NCBI RefSeq assembly: GCF_003143995.1
Contig: NZ_QFWG01000002.1
Location: 62,001-126,000 of the forward strand
From: Pseudoglutamicibacter cumminsii
GTDB lineage: Bacteria; Actinomycetota; Actinomycetes; Actinomycetales; Micrococcaceae
Length of the DNA stretch: 64,000 nucleotides
Reading direction: 5' to 3'
In this document: one piece after another, positions 1-8,906 of the stretch
Layout: every line of letters starts with the position of its first letter
Position numbering within the stretch: the stretch's first letter is position 1
The notes under the pieces: generated by a model
Seen by the model: the letters and a program-made list of their open reading frames with translations, nothing else
What the model was told of the DNA's origin: nothing
Databases searched by the model: none
Made by a program: the position numbers and the translations under genes

Positions 1-438
1 GGTTGGTGCGATGTAGAGGGCGGTTGCTTCGCCGCGCCCGCCCGACAGCACGGTGGCTTCAGCATCAACATCCGCGTCAGCTTCAGCGCCAGCGGCCCGG
101 TCGGCCGGGTCGGTCGCGTCGTGTGGCGTGCTGGCTACGCGTGCCCCGCGGGTCAGCGCGTCGAGTACCGGCATGAGGTAGGCGAGTGATTTACCGGAGG
201 CGGTTCCGGTCGCGATGATCGTGTCGTTTCCGGCGTGGATGAGGTTGGCGGCGTCGACTTGGTGCCGGTAGGGCTGGGGGATGCCGGCGTTCCCCCATGC
301 AACGCGGGCGTCGGAGTGGAGCCATTCAGGCCAGGCCGCGTACTCGGCTTCGCGGGAGGGGAACACGCGGACGTGCCGCAGTGTCTCGGGTTCATCGCCG
401 CGGCCCAGCAGGGGGACCAGTGTCCGGAAATCTTTCAT
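1..438 (-). CDS. DEAD/DEAH-box helicase (MrfA/YprA/Hrq1-like), N-terminal 146 residues, cut by left edge
   Basis: Translating the minus strand from the ATG at 438 stays open to base 1, so only the N-terminus is present. A Q-motif region (GIPQPYRHQ, residues 52-60) is followed by a Walker A ATGTASGKS (76-84) and then, after an interruption, motif Ia-like ALYIAPT (140-146). This order and the 'IATGTASGKSLAY' wording are typical of actinobacterial DEAD/DEAH helicases of the MrfA/Hrq1 group, which act in DNA repair (family knowledge). Odd point: about 35 residues of Ala/Asp-rich low-complexity sequence (about 99-134) sit between motif I and motif Ia, where relatives usually have only a few residues. 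The C-terminal helicase and DUF1998-type regions lie outside the window, so the subfamily is inferred. Confidence 0.82.
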   Translation of the reverse strand, partial: MKDFRTLVPLLGRGDEPETLRHVRVFPSREAEYAAWPEWLHSDARVAWGNAGIPQPYRHQVDAANLIHAGNDTIIATGTASGKSLAYLMPVLDALTRGARVASTPHDATDPADRAAGAEADADVDAEATVLSGGRGEATALYIAPT

Positions 439-592
439 GACTCCTACATCTCTAGTGTCCCCTGCATCTTCCCACAGGATTGGCGCCTTCCCGCGGCCTG
501 GGTCGTTATCGTTAAAAGCTCCGGCGCCGCCGCTCAATGGTGAGGGGCGACGCCGGGGGCTTGTGATCGTGCTCGCTAGCACTGACCCAACG

Positions 593-1291
593 TTAGCTTG
601 TGTGGTCGATGCGGGCGGTGTCGTCGGCTTCTTCTGGGGTTTCGATCGCGAGCATTGCGCCGAGCAGGGTCCAGCCGAGGTGGTGGTAGAGCTCGTAGCC
701 GTCGGTTGATGCGACGAGGAGGCCGTATTCGGCGTCGGTTTCGGTCGCGACGGATGCGAGGTAGCGGGTCACGAGCGTCCCGTAGCCCTTGCGGCGCTGG
801 TCTGGCGCGGTGACGATCCGGTCAAACACTGCGTAGTCGCCAATCGATGCCATGTGTCCGGATGCGAGTACGGCTCCGTCTTCGCGGCGGTGGAGGGAGA
901 CCCAGGTGTGGGCTCCGTCGCGCTTTTCTTGCCAGACGAGGCTGTCCTCGGTGAGGGGTGCCTCGACGTCGTGCGCGGCTATCGGGCTGGTCATCATGAC
1001 TTCGCGGTTGGCGACAACGCGGAGACCAACCTCGTGGACCTTTTCGGGCATGCTGTCGGGGTCTTCGGTGAAGACGGTGAGGCGTTGGCCGCTGTGTTCT
1101 CGCATCATGTGTGCGAGTTTTTGCAGCAGTTCGTTGTCGGGTTCGTGGACGACGTATTCCCAGTGGGCTTCGTCTTGACCTGTTCGGCGGTAGGCGTGGA
1201 CTGGTCCTTCGTGGTAGGTGTCGAAGCCTCGGGCTTCGGCCCAGCCTTTGACCCAGGTGCCGATGAGCTCATCGCTTGCAATACCGTTCAT
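593..1291 (-). CDS. GNAT family N-acetyltransferase
   Basis: 232 residues. The C-terminal half carries a GNAT acetyl-CoA site: a beta-strand ending in DRIVTAPDQRRKGYGTLV, which contains the Q/R-R-x-G-x-G pyrophosphate-binding loop, followed by the LLVAS...GYELYHHLGW strand-helix typical of motif B. The N-terminal half is less conserved and may be a second, degenerate GNAT lobe. The substrate cannot be told from sequence. It is divergent from the methyltransferase gene at 1389. A TAGGCT hexamer lies six bases before the ATG and no Shine-Dalgarno is visible, which suggests a leaderless mRNA. Confidence 0.85.
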   Translation of the reverse strand: MNGIASDELIGTWVKGWAEARGFDTYHEGPVHAYRRTGQDEAHWEYVVHEPDNELLQKLAHMMREHSGQRLTVFTEDPDSMPEKVHEVGLRVVANREVMMTSPIAAHDVEAPLTEDSLVWQEKRDGAHTWVSLHRREDGAVLASGHMASIGDYAVFDRIVTAPDQRRKGYGTLVTRYLASVATETDAEYGLLVASTDGYELYHHLGWTLLGAMLAIETPEEADDTARIDHTS

Positions 1292-1297
1292 GCTTGA

Positions 1298-1303
1298 AGC
1301 CTA
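1298..1303 (-). promoter_or_regulatory. -10 box of GNAT gene, leaderless configuration
   Basis: Read on the minus strand: TAGGCT, then six bases (TCAAGC), then the ATG at 1291. A start site about 7 nt after the -10 box would coincide with the start codon. The promoter is inferred from position and consensus. Confidence 0.45.
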
Positions 1304-1376
1304 CAACCTACTGGGAAGTAACGGGGCGTCTGGTGAAAATATGTCTCGTCCCGCGACCTGTTTCACAGCATCTATT

Positions 1377-1382
1377 TAGACT
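1377..1382 (+). promoter_or_regulatory. -10 box of methyltransferase gene, leaderless configuration
   Basis: TAGACT followed by GATGTC and the ATG at 1389. No ribosome binding site precedes the ATG. The same TAGACT-N6-start arrangement recurs at menB, DUF4229 and menD in this window. Confidence 0.5.
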
Positions 1383-1388
1383 GATGTC

Positions 1389-3086
1389 ATGGTTTCTCCG
1401 GATTTTCCTGTGTTTTCTTCGCCTGAGGATGTCGCTGTGTTGCGGGCTGATCTTGCGGCGGCTCGTTTCACGTTTGATGCGGTTGTTGCGTTGGTGGGCG
1501 AGGACGCGATGGATGCGTTGGTCCGGGAGCAGCCGGCGGCGGCGCGGTGGGCTGTTGCGCAGGCCCGTGCCGCTGGAACGGGCGGCTCGGAAGCGGCCGA
1601 TGGCCCAGCGGCGACGGTCGGTTCGGATGCCGGACTGGCGTCGCTGGTTGAGGTTTTCGTTTTGGGCGGTGTGGTTGGCGCCGCTGAGTTGGCCGCGGCG
1701 ATGCCGGGGGTTGGCGTCGGTGGCCTGATGCGGCTGGGTTTGGTCGAGCCGGCCCCGGGTGGTGGGGTTCGTGCCGCGGTGGATCTGCGCCCGCACGCGG
1801 CTGATGATGGCTTGGAGCTGTGGGTGGCTTCGGATGTTGGTGCGCATCATCGTGAGGGTGTTTTGCGCAAGGACCATGTGTTGGGGATTGGCCAAGCGTC
1901 GTTGACGTTGGCGGCGAATACGGTGCGCCGCGAGGTTGATACGGCGTTGGATGTGGGTGTTGGCTGCGGTATTCAGACGTTCCATTTGTTGCGGCATGCC
2001 AAGCACGTGACGGCGACAGATCTTTCCGAACGTGCGCTGGCGTTCACGCGCTTCAACGCGCTGCTGAATCATGAACAGTTGGGTATCGATCCCGCCGATG
2101 TGGATGCCCGGCTGACCTTGCTGCAGGGCTCGCTGTTGGAACCGGTCGCGGGGCAACAGTTTGATCTGGTGGTCTCGAATCCGCCGTTTGTGATCACGCC
2201 TCGCACTGCGGGCGAGACTGAGGAGGATCGTTTCACGTACCGGGACGGCGGCCTTCCGGGCGACCAGTTGGTGGAAACTTTGTGGCGCGGCCTGGGCGAT
2301 GTTTTGGCCCCGGGCGGTACGGCTCAGATGTTGGCGAACTGGGAGATCCCGTCCGGCGCCCACTGGGCCGAACGTTTGGATGAGTGGACGCCGGAAGACC
2401 TCGAGGCGTGGGTCATCCAGCGCGATGTTGAGTCGCCCGCTGATTACGCGCAGATGTGGTTGCGGGATGCATCGGAGGACCGTGACCCGGCGGCCGCCCA
2501 GCGTCGTTTCGGCGAGTATCTTGAGGATTTCGCCTCGCGCGATGTCGAGGGTGTTGGCTTCGGTTACGTGTGGCTGAGGCGCCCGGAACCGGGCCGCGTG
2601 CATGGTGTGGGGCGCGTGTTCGAGGAGATTCTGCGTGAGGTGGATTCTCCTTTGGGTCCGTGGCTTGAGCGCGAGATCACAGCGGCCGATGCGTTGGTGG
2701 GCGTCGATGTGGCGTCAGTGCGCGCTGTTGTTGCGGATGATGTGACGGTTGAGTCGTATGGCAAGCCGTTGGATCCGCATCCGCAGATGCTGATCCTGCG
2801 GCAGGGGTCCGGGCTGCGTCGCACGCATGCGTTGACGACCGAGCAGGCTGGGTTGGTTTCGGCGTGCGATGGTGATGTTCCGGTGGGTGCGTTGGCGGCG
2901 GCGGTCGTGGAGCTGACGTCCGGCGGCGCGGCAGACCAGGACGGCTCAGTTCAGGGCAGCGCAGTTCAGGAAAGCGCCGCAGATCAAGAGAGCACAGCAA
3001 CCCAAGAAAACACAGCGCAGCAGGTGAGCGGCTTGGTTGATTTCGCTGCTGTTTTGTTGAGGCAGGGTTTGCTTGTTCTGGAGTAA
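1389..3086 (+). CDS. class I SAM-dependent methyltransferase with NPPF motif
   Basis: 565 residues. After an N-terminal region of about 190 residues comes a Rossmann methyltransferase: motif I ALDVGVGCGIQTFHLL, the acidic loop TATDLSERAL, then LVVSNPPFVI, the (N/D)PPY/F signature of N-methyltransferases that act on amide or exocyclic amino groups (HemK/RsmC/MTS-type). The C-terminal about 150 residues are less conserved, followed by a Ser/Gln/Glu-rich repetitive stretch near residues 515-545 and a hydrophobic end. It may act on RNA or a protein, but the substrate is not determinable. The ATG at 1389 is chosen because a TAGACT -10 box ends six bases upstream, which implies a leaderless transcript. 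Confidence 0.8.
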   Translation: MVSPDFPVFSSPEDVAVLRADLAAARFTFDAVVALVGEDAMDALVREQPAAARWAVAQARAAGTGGSEAADGPAATVGSDAGLASLVEVFVLGGVVGAAELAAAMPGVGVGGLMRLGLVEPAPGGGVRAAVDLRPHAADDGLELWVASDVGAHHREGVLRKDHVLGIGQASLTLAANTVRREVDTALDVGVGCGIQTFHLLRHAKHVTATDLSERALAFTRFNALLNHEQLGIDPADVDARLTLLQGSLLEPVAGQQFDLVVSNPPFVITPRTAGETEEDRFTYRDGGLPGDQLVETLWRGLGDVLAPGGTAQMLANWEIPSGAHWAERLDEWTPEDLEAWVIQRDVESPADYAQMWLRDASEDRDPAAAQRRFGEYLEDFASRDVEGVGFGYVWLRRPEPGRVHGVGRVFEEILREVDSPLGPWLEREITAADALVGVDVASVRAVVADDVTVESYGKPLDPHPQMLILRQGSGLRRTHALTTEQAGLVSACDGDVPVGALAAAVVELTSGGAADQDGSVQGSAVQESAADQESTATQENTAQQVSGLVDFAAVLLRQGLLVLE

Positions 3087-3203
3087 TACTGCCTTGGCGG
3101 GCGATGTGATTTACTCCACATTGTGGGATAATTAAAGGGTCTGCAGTTATTGTCTGTGGGTTGTCGTTGCGCTAGGGTGTCCTGGCTTGCTCGGGGGTGT
3201 TGT

Positions 3204-3968
3204 ATGTCGCCTGTTTCCGATCCGAATGATTCAAAGGTGACCGGCCGTCGCCGGACTTCCGCCGCTTCGGCCGCGTCGGCGAAGGTTGATGTCCTTGCTG
3301 GCCCGGCTGCGGATGCAACGGCGACGATCGATGCGGGCGATGGGCGCCAGATTGTGGTGACGGATCCGAAGGCGATCAAGGCGTTGACGCACCGTGCTCG
3401 GGTTCTAGCGATCGATGAGTTGTTCGGTTCGCGCTCCACGCGCACGGCTACTGAGCTCGCGGAGCTGACGGGGTTGACGCCGTCGGCGATGAGTTATCAC
3501 TTGCGTGAGTTGGAACGTTTCGGCCTCGTGAAGCGGGTTCCAACCCCGAAAGGCGCTACGAGTGACGGCCGCGAGCGGCACTGGCGGGCCACGGGCGATT
3601 CCGTCATGACGGCCTCGAGTGGTGGCCAGCCGACTCAGTTGACGGATTACGCGCAGACGCGGCTGGATGCGTACCGCGAAAAGCTGATCGCGGAGATCGA
3701 ATACCGCGAGCAGAACCGTCGCGCTGATTCTGAAGCGCCCGCCCCGGCGTACATGTATTTCGGTTCGCTCTTCTTGGATGAAGAAACCGAGAAAGAATTT
3801 CTGCAGCGGCTGAGTGAGCTCGAGGAGGAGTTCACGGCCCGCTCGCGTGAAGCTGAGGATCCGGATGTTCCGCGTCGTCGTACCTATTACTTGCTTTCGG
3901 GGCTTCCGGACCGTGCGCGTCCGTTCCCTGGCGAGAAGGGGATCAGCCCGATTCCGTACACGCCGTAG
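3204..3968 (+). CDS. winged-helix (ArsR-type) transcriptional regulator
   Basis: 254 residues from the ATG at 3204. An upstream TTG at 3150 is in frame but adds a Cys-rich segment unlike the family. Residues of about 55-130 form an ArsR-like winged helix: LTHRARVLAIDELF, then ATELAELTGLTPSAMSYHLREL as the helix-turn-helix, then the wing FGLVKRVPT...GRERHWRAT. A long acidic/basic helical C-terminus follows (TEKEFLQRLSELEEEF), probably for dimerisation. No metal-binding Cys cluster is visible, so the effector is unknown. It stands alone between the methyltransferase and topA, both on the same strand. Confidence 0.75.
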   Translation: MSPVSDPNDSKVTGRRRTSAASAASAKVDVLAGPAADATATIDAGDGRQIVVTDPKAIKALTHRARVLAIDELFGSRSTRTATELAELTGLTPSAMSYHLRELERFGLVKRVPTPKGATSDGRERHWRATGDSVMTASSGGQPTQLTDYAQTRLDAYREKLIAEIEYREQNRRADSEAPAPAYMYFGSLFLDEETEKEFLQRLSELEEEFTARSREAEDPDVPRRRTYYLLSGLPDRARPFPGEKGISPIPYTP

Positions 3969-4165
3969 GTAGATCCATCCTCGCGGCCACAACCCCCGCC
4001 CCCGCACCCGGACCCCAGCAGGCCGAACAGAACACACGCGGTGTAACGCGTGGCGCAGATTAACTCGTGGTGACAAGCGTGCGATACGTTTGGCACGCTA
4101 GGGTTAGGAACTGATGAGGGGCATGCCGTCCGGTGTGTCTCACCTGTCGGGTTTCGAGGAGTGCT

Positions 4166-7033
4166 GTGCCCGCCACTAAGAATAAAACCGGTAAGAAGCT
4201 CGTGATCGTCGAGTCCCCGGCGAAGAGTAAGTCCATTGCCAAGTACTTGGGTGATGGTTTCGTCGTGGACGCGTCGGTGGGCCACATTCGTGACCTGCCG
4301 CAGCCTAAAGAGCTGCCTGCGGAGTTGAAGAAGACGTCCGTGGGTAAGTTCGCGGTGGACGTGGATCACGGTTTCGAGCCGTATTACGTGGTGTACCCGG
4401 ATAAGAAGAAGCGGGTCACGGATCTGAAGCGTGAGCTCAAGGATGCTGACGCTTTGTATCTCGCGACCGATGCCGACCGTGAAGGTGAGGCGATCTCGTG
4501 GCACCTTTTGGAGGTTTTGAAGCCTAAGGTGCCGGTGTACCGGATGACCTTCACGGAGATCACCAAGGAATCGGTTCAGCGCGCTCTTGAGAACCTGCGT
4601 GATCTGGATATGGATCTGGTCGATGCGCAGGAGACCCGCCGTATTTTGGACCGTATTTACGGTTACGAGATTTCCCCGGTTTTGTGGCGCAAGGTGGGCC
4701 CTGGGCTTTCGGCTGGCCGCGTGCAGTCTGTTGCTACGCGTTTGGTGGTTGAGCGTGAGCGTGAGCGCATGGCGTTCGTTCCGGCGGAGTATTGGGATGT
4801 TTCTGGCGAGTTCGTTGCGGGCTCGGGCGAGGCGTTCCGTGCGCGCTTGACGCAGGTTGACGGCCGCCGCGTTGCTACGGGCCGCGACTTCAACGATGAA
4901 GGCCAGTTGCGTCCAGCGGCTCAGAAGGCCGATGTGGTGGTCCTGAAGGAAGCCGATGCGTCGTCGTTGGCTGATGGGCTGGCTGGGGCGTCGTGCTCTG
5001 TGGTTTCGGTTGAGGAGAAGCCGTACACGCGTCGTCCTTTTGCTCCGTTTACGACCTCGACTTTGCAGCAGGATGCTTCGCGGAAGCTGCGTTTCTCGTC
5101 GCGGGTCACGATGCAGGTTGCGCAGCGTCTGTATGAGAACGGTTTCATCACCTATATGCGTACCGACTCGGTGAGCCTTTCGGGTGAGGCGATCAACGCT
5201 GCTCGCCGCCAGATCACCGAGCTGTATGGCGCGGATCATGTGGCTCCGAAGCCGCGCGTGTATTCCTCCAAGAATGCTGCCGCGCAGGAGGCTCACGAGG
5301 CGATCCGCCCGGCGGGGGACTCGTTCCGCACCCCGGCGCAGGTCAAGAATGTTTTGAGCCCTGATGAGTTCCGTTTGTATGAGCTGATCTGGAAGCGCAC
5401 TGTGGCCTCGCAGATGGCTGATGCGAAAGGTTCGACGGCCACGGTCAAGGTTCAGGGTGAGGCCGCGGATGGTCGCGTGGCTGAGTTCTCGGCCTCGGGT
5501 ACGGTCATCACGTTCCCTGGTTTCCTTGCTACTTATGAGGAAGGTAAGAGCGAGGAAGCTAAGGAGAAGGGCCAGCAGGTTCGGTTGCCTAAGTTGGCGC
5601 AGGGTGATGCGTTGACGAGCCAGGACGTCGAGGCGGAGGGTCACAAGACGACGCCTCCGGCCCGCTACACGGAAGCCTCGATTGTTGCTGAGCTTGAGAA
5701 GCGTGAGATCGGCCGCCCGTCGACGTACGCTCCGACGATTTCTACGATCATGGACCGCGGTTATGTCACCAAGCGTGGTGGCGCGTTGGTTCCGTCGTGG
5801 ACCGCGTTTTCGGTGATCCGCCTGCTCGAGGAGCACTTCGGCCAGTACGTGGATTACGATTTCACGGCTCGTCTTGAAGACGACCTGGATAAGATCGCCG
5901 CTGGCCAGCTCAAAAATGAGGACTGGTTGTCTTCGTTCTATTTCGGTGACAGCGCCGCCGAGGGTTTGAAGAACGTCGTGGATCAGTTGGGCGAGATCGA
6001 TGCCCGCGCGATCAACTCGATCAAGATCACGGATGACATCACGCTGCGCGTGGGTAAGTTTGGCCCGTATCTTGAGAAGGCACTCCCTGAGGATGCGGAG
6101 CCGGGCAAGGAGCCGTTGCGTGCGAATGTTCCGGAGGACTTGGCTCCGGATGAGTTGACGCCGCAGAAGGCTCAGGAGCTCATGGATGCCGCTGTTGAGG
6201 GTGACCGCGAGCTGGGCCGCCACCCGGAGACTGGCCACATGATTGTGGCTAAGGACGGCCGTTACGGTCCGTACGTGACTGAGGTTATTCCTGAGATGAC
6301 GGAGGAAGAGCTTCAGGCTTATTACGATTCGATCCCGACCGAGTACTACAAGAACGGGAACCCGAAGCCGAAGAAGAAGCCGGCTAAGCAGAAGCCTAAG
6401 ACCGCGAGCCTGTTCAAGGGTATGAGCCCTGCGACGGTTACGTTCGAAGAGGCCGTGAAGCTCATGTCGCTTCCGCGGCACGTGGGCACGGATGCCGACG
6501 GTACGGAGATTGTGGCGGCGAATGGTCGCTTTGGTCCGTACCTCAAGAAGGGCATGGACTACCGCTCGCTGCAGACCGAGGAAGAGATTTTCACGGTCAC
6601 TGAGGAGCAGGCCCGTGAGATTTATGCGCAGCCTAAGCAGCGTGGCCGCGGTGCAGCTAAGCCGCCGTTGGCTGAGTTCGGTGAGGACCCGAACTCGGGT
6701 GGCAAGATCGTTGTGAAGTCGGGCCGTTTCGGTGATTACATCACTGACGGCAAGACGAACGTCACGATCCCTCGCGGCACAACCGTTGAGCAGCTGACCA
6801 AGGAGCAAGCGATCGACTTGCTCATGGAGAAGCGCGCCAAGGTCGCCGCGAAGGGCGGATCGACCGCAAAGAAGACGACGTCTCGAAAGACCACCACTCG
6901 CAAGACCACAGCTACCAAGACCACAGCCGCCAAGAAAACCACGGCAGCCAAAACAACCGCTGCTAAGAAGACGACAGCCGCGAAGACGACCGCGACCAAG
7001 CGGACGTCTACCGCTAAGAAGAAGAGCGAGTAG
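4166..7033 (+). CDS. topA: DNA topoisomerase I (type IA)
   Basis: 955 residues. Relaxes negative supercoils by a transient 5'-phosphotyrosine link. The TOPRIM domain begins KLVIVESPAKSKSIAKYLG (Glu16), with DADREGEAISWHL carrying Asp102 and Asp104. The active-site tyrosine is Tyr330 in FITYMRTDS. The GLSAGRVQSVATRLV strand-passage motif is intact. The C-terminus has four GRFGPY-type repeats (KFGPYLEK, RYGPYVTE, RFGPYLKK, RFGDYITD) instead of zinc fingers, then a Lys/Thr/Ala tail of about 60 residues built from KKTTA-like units, as in actinobacterial TopA. The start is the GTG at 4166, with GAGGAG at 4156-4161; an upstream GTG at 4133 has no such site. It leads a run with the Ppx gene, 8 bp downstream. 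Confidence 0.97.
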   Translation: MPATKNKTGKKLVIVESPAKSKSIAKYLGDGFVVDASVGHIRDLPQPKELPAELKKTSVGKFAVDVDHGFEPYYVVYPDKKKRVTDLKRELKDADALYLATDADREGEAISWHLLEVLKPKVPVYRMTFTEITKESVQRALENLRDLDMDLVDAQETRRILDRIYGYEISPVLWRKVGPGLSAGRVQSVATRLVVERERERMAFVPAEYWDVSGEFVAGSGEAFRARLTQVDGRRVATGRDFNDEGQLRPAAQKADVVVLKEADASSLADGLAGASCSVVSVEEKPYTRRPFAPFTTSTLQQDASRKLRFSSRVTMQVAQRLYENGFITYMRTDSVSLSGEAINAARRQITELYGADHVAPKPRVYSSKNAAAQEAHEAIRPAGDSFRTPAQVKNVLSPDEFRLYELIWKRTVASQMADAKGSTATVKVQGEAADGRVAEFSASGTVITFPGFLATYEEGKSEEAKEKGQQVRLPKLAQGDALTSQDVEAEGHKTTPPARYTEASIVAELEKREIGRPSTYAPTISTIMDRGYVTKRGGALVPSWTAFSVIRLLEEHFGQYVDYDFTARLEDDLDKIAAGQLKNEDWLSSFYFGDSAAEGLKNVVDQLGEIDARAINSIKITDDITLRVGKFGPYLEKALPEDAEPGKEPLRANVPEDLAPDELTPQKAQELMDAAVEGDRELGRHPETGHMIVAKDGRYGPYVTEVIPEMTEEELQAYYDSIPTEYYKNGNPKPKKKPAKQKPKTASLFKGMSPATVTFEEAVKLMSLPRHVGTDADGTEIVAANGRFGPYLKKGMDYRSLQTEEEIFTVTEEQAREIYAQPKQRGRGAAKPPLAEFGEDPNSGGKIVVKSGRFGDYITDGKTNVTIPRGTTVEQLTKEQAIDLLMEKRAKVAAKGGSTAKKTTSRKTTTRKTTATKTTAAKKTTAAKTTAAKKTTAAKTTATKRTSTAKKKSE

Positions 7034-7041
7034 GCCCCGCC

Positions 7042-8058
7042 GTGCGTCTAGGTGTTTTGGATATCGGCTCGAACACGGTGCATTTGTTGCTCGTGGATGC
7101 GTTCCCGGGCGCTCGCCCTACGGCGTTCGCGTCGTATAAGCAGCAGCTTTCGCTGGTTCGCTATCTTGATCCGCGTGGTGCGGTGACGGATGAGGGCCGG
7201 CAGGCGCTGTTGTCTTTCGTGGATGAGGCCGTGGATTTCGCTCGCCGTCACCGGGCGGAGGACCTGCTCGCGTTCTGTACCTCCGCGTTGCGTGAGGCGC
7301 TGAACGGGCCGGACATCATTCGCGAGGTTGAACGGTTGTCTGGAGTTAAGCTTCAGGAGCTCACGGGCGAAGAAGAGTCGGCGATGACGTTCTTCGCTGC
7401 CCGCCGCTGGTTCGGCTGGGGCGTGCGTGACCTCATGGTTTTGGACATCGGTGGCGGCTCGTTCGAGGTAGCGATTGGCCGGAACGAGTTCCCTGACCTC
7501 GCGGTGTCCATGCCGTTGGGCGCTGCCCGTTTGACTAAGGATTTCTTGCCGGGTGACCCACCGAAGAAGGCTTTGGTGGGGCGTCTGCGTGACTACATTG
7601 CGGGCGTCATCGAGGAGCCGTTGAACAGGTTCGCGAACGAGGTCGAGCCTGACCTTGTGGTCGCGACGTCCAAGACGTTCCGCACGTTGGCGCGCATGAG
7701 TGGTGCCGCATCGGAGGCTGACGGCCCGTTCTTGGTGCGGACGCTGTCGTTGAAGGACGTCCGCAAGTGGGCTCAGAAGTTGGTTTCGTTGTCGTTCGAT
7801 GAGCGGGCTGAGTTGGATGGTGTGTCGCCTATTCGTGCCCCTCAGTTGCTGGCCGGGGCGGTTGCCGCGGAGATGGTCATGGAGAAGCTGGGGGTCAAGG
7901 AGGTCCGCATTTGTCCGTGGGCTTTGCGCGAGGGCCTTCTGATGCACCGCTTTGATCGGCTGTTGCGTGATTACGATGTGATCGATGACGAGTACGCTGG
8001 TGTTGGGGATGTTGATGCCCTCAAGGAGAATCTCCACCTGGTTCCGCCGGCACGCTAG
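7042..8058 (+). CDS. Ppx/GppA family exopolyphosphatase/phosphatase
   Basis: 338 residues of the ASKHA fold. The phosphate-1 loop GVLDIGSNTVHLLLVDA is at residues 4-20, phosphate-2 is MVLDIGGGSFEVAIG, and EEESAMTF contributes the conserved Glu that positions water. The length matches the short, single-module actinobacterial Ppx enzymes, which hydrolyse polyphosphate or (p)ppGpp-related substrates (family knowledge). The GTG start lies only 8 bp after topA, so the two are probably co-transcribed. The sugar-isomerase-like gene follows after 8 bp. Confidence 0.9.
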   Translation: MRLGVLDIGSNTVHLLLVDAFPGARPTAFASYKQQLSLVRYLDPRGAVTDEGRQALLSFVDEAVDFARRHRAEDLLAFCTSALREALNGPDIIREVERLSGVKLQELTGEEESAMTFFAARRWFGWGVRDLMVLDIGGGSFEVAIGRNEFPDLAVSMPLGAARLTKDFLPGDPPKKALVGRLRDYIAGVIEEPLNRFANEVEPDLVVATSKTFRTLARMSGAASEADGPFLVRTLSLKDVRKWAQKLVSLSFDERAELDGVSPIRAPQLLAGAVAAEMVMEKLGVKEVRICPWALREGLLMHRFDRLLRDYDVIDDEYAGVGDVDALKENLHLVPPAR

Positions 8059-8066
8059 GAGCTACG

Positions 8067-8906
8067 TTGTCTGTTGACCCATCGTCGTCTGCTTCTGAGG
8101 GTGTCCCCGTCTATCTTTCGACGACGTGCGCGTTCCCGAAGGGCCCTGAGCGGGCGTTCCAGTTGGCTCGGGACTTGGGTTACGACGGCATCGAGGTCTT
8201 GGTAACGGGTAACGCCACGACCCGCACGGGCGACGAACTATATGCGCTGGTCCAGAGGTATCAGGTTCCGGTTGCCGCGATTCATGCGCCCACGCTGTTG
8301 TTTACGCAGCAGGTGTGGGGTGGCGCGTGGAAGAAGATCCAGCGTTCCGTTTTGCTCGCGCACGAGATGGGGGTCCGCACCATCGTGGTGCATCCGCCGT
8401 TCCGTTGGCAGGGCAAGTATGCGACGGGTTTCGCTGAGGGTGTGCGCCGCTCGAACGAGGAGTACGGCGTGGTGATCGCCGTCGAGAACATGTATCCGTG
8501 GCGTGCCGCGGGGCAGAAGAACAGCAAGATGTACCGCCCTCACTATGATCCGGTGCCGTTGGACTATGACTTTGTGACGTGGGATTTTTCGCACGCGGCG
8601 ATCGCCCGGGCGGATTCGCTGGCGTCGGTCAAGGCGCTGGGTTCCCGTTTGACGCACCTGCATGTGTGCGATGGGACAGACAGCGGTAAGGACGAGCACC
8701 TCCCGCCGGGGATGGGGACGCAGCCTGTCGCCGAAACGCTGCAGTACCTCGGGGATTCGGGCTGGCAAGGCTCCGCGACGGTTGAGGTTACAACGCGGCG
8801 GTGGCGCAAAGAACCCGATGGCGTTGAACGGATCCTGGCCGAATGCCTCGACTTCACGCGCACCCACCTGCAAGGTACGCCGTCGAATGAAATACTGGCC
8901 CCATGA
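8067..8906 (+). CDS. sugar phosphate isomerase/epimerase-like TIM-barrel protein
   Basis: 279 residues, starting at a TTG with AGGAG at 8057-8061. It has the xylose isomerase-like/AP endonuclease 2 pattern: LARDLGYDGIEVLV near the N-terminus, AIHAPTLL, GVRTIVVHPPF, VIAVENMYP, DFSHAAIA and LTHLHVCDG, ending with a barrel strand ATVEVTTR. The His, Glu and Asp residues in these strands are the metal ligands of the family. Its place between the Ppx gene and proC, with an ATGA overlap into proC, is a common actinobacterial order, but no reaction can be assigned. Confidence 0.82.
   Translation: MSVDPSSSASEGVPVYLSTTCAFPKGPERAFQLARDLGYDGIEVLVTGNATTRTGDELYALVQRYQVPVAAIHAPTLLFTQQVWGGAWKKIQRSVLLAHEMGVRTIVVHPPFRWQGKYATGFAEGVRRSNEEYGVVIAVENMYPWRAAGQKNSKMYRPHYDPVPLDYDFVTWDFSHAAIARADSLASVKALGSRLTHLHVCDGTDSGKDEHLPPGMGTQPVAETLQYLGDSGWQGSATVEVTTRRWRKEPDGVERILAECLDFTRTHLQGTPSNEILAP

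Noticed and set aside
439-592. Small gene between the helicase and GNAT genes
   Set aside because: No frame with a plausible start, ribosome site or recognisable product; both flanking genes are on the minus strand.
3887-6808. 973-codon open frame antisense to topA
   Set aside because: It lies opposite a fully recognisable topA. The Arg/Leu-rich product is typical of the complement of a high-GC gene, and no family motif is seen.
6840-7033. Lys/Thr/Ala repeats at the end of topA as an independent repeat element
   Set aside because: They are in frame and match the basic tails common in actinobacterial topoisomerase I.
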